Positions 4,754-6,492 of a stretch of 6,492 nucleotides of DNA are shown here, piece by piece. The stretch's first letter is position 1. Each line of letters starts with the position of its first letter. The notes under the pieces are model-generated. The model was not told the DNA's origin, ran no database searches, and was given only the letters and a program-made list of their open reading frames with translations. Made by a program: the position numbers and the translations under genes. The stretch is from the NCBI GenBank assembly GCA_017861475.1, contig JAGFXV010000089.1:1-6492 (forward strand), written 5' to 3'. The DNA is from Bacillota bacterium. GTDB taxonomy: Bacteria; Bacillota; Syntrophomonadia; Syntrophomonadales; Syntrophomonadaceae.

Positions 4754-6492
4754 TTGAAAAAGAAAAGATTGCAAAAGTATATGGTCTTATTCCTTGCTAT
4801 GTTATTATTGCTGGCTCCGGCTCTTAGTGCTGTTGGTGCCGGTACAGGCAGTGTGGAGAAAATGCAGGATAATGAACTGGTGCTGTCGGCGCTGGATGAT
4901 TCCGGTAATATCAGCGGCATTCAAATATTGTCCCATGTTCGCATTTTCGGCAATGGCAATGTAAGCGTGCAGGATCCCAGCAAATTTAATCTGGCCTCAG
5001 TACGCAATCTCTATGGCTCTGAAAAAATTGCCCAACAGGATGGCAAGATCAGTTATTCAATGAATATTGATCAAAGCAAAGGTTTTTCTGATATTTATTA
5101 TCTATCGGCATTGGACAAGGCAGATGTTGCCAAAGTCAGTATGCCGGTAAGTGTGAAAGTAACTTATTATCTGGATGGTCAGCAGATTGAGCCTTCCAAA
5201 CTGGCAGGTAAAAGCGGTCATTTAAAGATAAGATGCGATATCGAAAACCTTACCGGAGCCAAAAAAGTATTGGAGTATAAAAACAAAGCGGGTGAAACCG
5301 TTAAAAAAGAATCCATTGTTTATACACCTTACGTAGTTGCCATGTCCGGTTGGACATTTGACAACAAAAAATTCTCTAATATTCAAGCTCCCGGTGTTGC
5401 CCAAGAGTCACCTCAGGGCGTTGTGTTGGATGTTCAGGGCAAGACTCAGGTCAGCTGGTCTGTTCCTGTGATTCCGCCCAGTTATCCGGCTAAACAATAT
5501 ACGATTCTTGAAGCTGACGGTAAAAATATTGAAATGCCCAGTTATCAAATAGCGGTTATCCCGATCGTACCAACCACCGCTGCTATTGATAATGTACCGA
5601 CTTTCAGAGACAGTTTTGGCAAACTGTACGACGCTTTTGATCAGATCCAGAATGGTGTGGGCGCTCCGTCTAAAGACGCTACGCTGTTGTTCGGTCTCAG
5701 CCAGGTCAAAGGCGGACTGGGTCAGGTAAGCGGCGGTATTGAAACAGTTCTGAATAACTTAAAAACAATCCGTAATGGGATAAGCAATACTGCTTTTAAT
5801 GCTGCTACTTATGATGCCGTCAAAGGTACTGATGCCAGCGGCAACAAACCCGGCGTCAAAGAAGCTGTGACCATGAGCAAAACTGCCATGGACTCGCAAT
5901 TGGCACCCGCATTTGAAGGGCAAAAGAAAGTCGTTACAGGTCTGCAGGATGCTATGGGCAAACCTGGTGCTGATCCGGTTACACCGAGTCTTTCCACCAG
6001 CTTGTATAATGACGCTGACTTCCTGAAGGCTTTGGTTAAAGGTACCCCGGCTGAAACAGTAGTTACCCAGGCTATGATTCCTAAAATTATAGCAATAAAC
6101 ACCAATTTGGGTGTATTGAAAGATGGCGGTACTTTAATTACTGCAGCTGGAAGCGTACCCTTCCCGGCCAGTATCAGCACGGTTGAGACTGGTGTTCAGT
6201 CAATATCTTCAGGTCTGGGCAAAGCCAATAACGGACTTAGCTTTATGGCCATTGGTCTGGGTCAGTTGGACGAAAAAGGCAATCCCAAACCGGTCATGGT
6301 AAACGGCAAACCTGGCAGCCTCCTTTTTGCATTGGATTACCTGCAAACAGCTGTAGATGGTCAACTGGTTCCAGGTGTTGAACAGCTCAGCGGTGGGGCA
6401 GCCAAGATCGGCGATGGTTCCGGTCAAGCCAAGACAGCTCTTACCGGCGGACTGGATACGCTTGAATCCGTTCCAGCCATTGTTTCGGCTTT
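4754..6492 (+). CDS. Exported YhgE/Pip-like protein, 3' end cut by window
   Basis: The frame is open from TTG 4754 to the last base; 579 residues are visible and no stop is reached. A signal peptide or N-terminal anchor is clear: KKKRLQK, a hydrophobic core (10-24), and possible cleavage after Ala26 or Ala29. Residues about 41-170 resemble the N-terminal region of clostridial and actinobacterial YhgE/Pip-like proteins: ELVLSALDDSGNISGIQIL (41-59), then VRNLYGSEKI (83-92), then TYYLDGQQIEPSKLAGKSG (137-155). From about 310 on, the chain is rich in Leu/Gly repeats likely to form long helices: GLSQVKGGLGQVSGGI (314-329), GVQSISSGLGKANNGL (480-495), and VEQLSGGAAKIGDGSG near 545-560. Relatives usually end in C-terminal membrane segments, not seen here. 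The role is unknown; related proteins include phage-receptor and type VII secretion accessory proteins. Translation is probably coupled to the membrane gene just upstream. Export is well supported, family placement moderately. Confidence 0.82.
   Translation, partial: MKKKRLQKYMVLFLAMLLLLAPALSAVGAGTGSVEKMQDNELVLSALDDSGNISGIQILSHVRIFGNGNVSVQDPSKFNLASVRNLYGSEKIAQQDGKISYSMNIDQSKGFSDIYYLSALDKADVAKVSMPVSVKVTYYLDGQQIEPSKLAGKSGHLKIRCDIENLTGAKKVLEYKNKAGETVKKESIVYTPYVVAMSGWTFDNKKFSNIQAPGVAQESPQGVVLDVQGKTQVSWSVPVIPPSYPAKQYTILEADGKNIEMPSYQIAVIPIVPTTAAIDNVPTFRDSFGKLYDAFDQIQNGVGAPSKDATLLFGLSQVKGGLGQVSGGIETVLNNLKTIRNGISNTAFNAATYDAVKGTDASGNKPGVKEAVTMSKTAMDSQLAPAFEGQKKVVTGLQDAMGKPGADPVTPSLSTSLYNDADFLKALVKGTPAETVVTQAMIPKIIAINTNLGVLKDGGTLITAAGSVPFPASISTVETGVQSISSGLGKANNGLSFMAIGLGQLDEKGNPKPVMVNGKPGSLLFALDYLQTAVDGQLVPGVEQLSGGAAKIGDGSGQAKTALTGGLDTLESVPAIVSA

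Noticed and set aside
5809..6180. A 123-codon - strand ORF inside the YhgE-like gene
   Set aside because: It is a shadow of the real + strand gene, with no ribosome site or family resemblance; the + frame has a signal peptide and recognisable motifs.
1..6492. Mobile element, phage, CRISPR array or defence system
   Set aside because: No transposase, integrase, regular repeats, or defence-type genes are visible; the contents are housekeeping and envelope genes on one strand.

Overview
This window looks like chromosomal DNA from an anaerobic Gram-positive bacterium of the Bacillota (Clostridia or Negativicutes type). The reasons are strong AGGAGG ribosome sites, a TTG start, the hisS-aspS gene pair, a Firmicutes-style 6S RNA downstream of aspS, a free-standing double-ACT protein, and a YhgE-like exported protein. 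I cannot name the genus. All genes that I support are on the + strand. I see no transposase, phage gene, CRISPR array, tRNA or rRNA.

Layout. Positions 1-1182 hold hisS (histidyl-tRNA synthetase), whose N-terminus lies before the window. A 20-base gap with a ribosome site leads to aspS (aspartyl-tRNA synthetase, 1203-2963), probably in the same transcript. Positions 2964-3609 contain no convincing protein gene. The first part (promoter 3031-3059, RNA about 3066-3270) holds a 6S RNA gene, the regulator that binds RNA polymerase. The second part (about 3281-3609) is AT-rich and carries a candidate promoter, a 15-bp imperfect palindrome at its predicted start site, and a possible 12-codon leader ORF. 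These precede the 142-residue double-ACT protein (3610-4038).

A perfect 15-bp hairpin (4041-4076) closes the ACT gene. After 162 bases without a gene, two closely spaced genes for the cell envelope follow. The first encodes a 164-residue multi-pass membrane protein (4239-4733). The second begins at TTG 4754 and stays open to the window's end, so it is cut at its 3' side. It encodes a secreted or membrane-anchored protein resembling the N-terminal half of YhgE/Pip-like proteins.

How the parts work together. hisS and aspS supply charged tRNAs. A histidine in the AspRS anticodon-binding domain hints at a non-discriminating enzyme that would need GatCAB to make Asn-tRNA. The 6S RNA would adjust housekeeping transcription in slow growth. 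The ACT protein probably senses an amino acid or similar small ligand, with its partner unknown. The last two genes look like an envelope operon of unknown role. The points most worth checking are the 6S RNA, the AspRS specificity residue, the palindrome before the ACT gene, and the membrane/YhgE-like pair.
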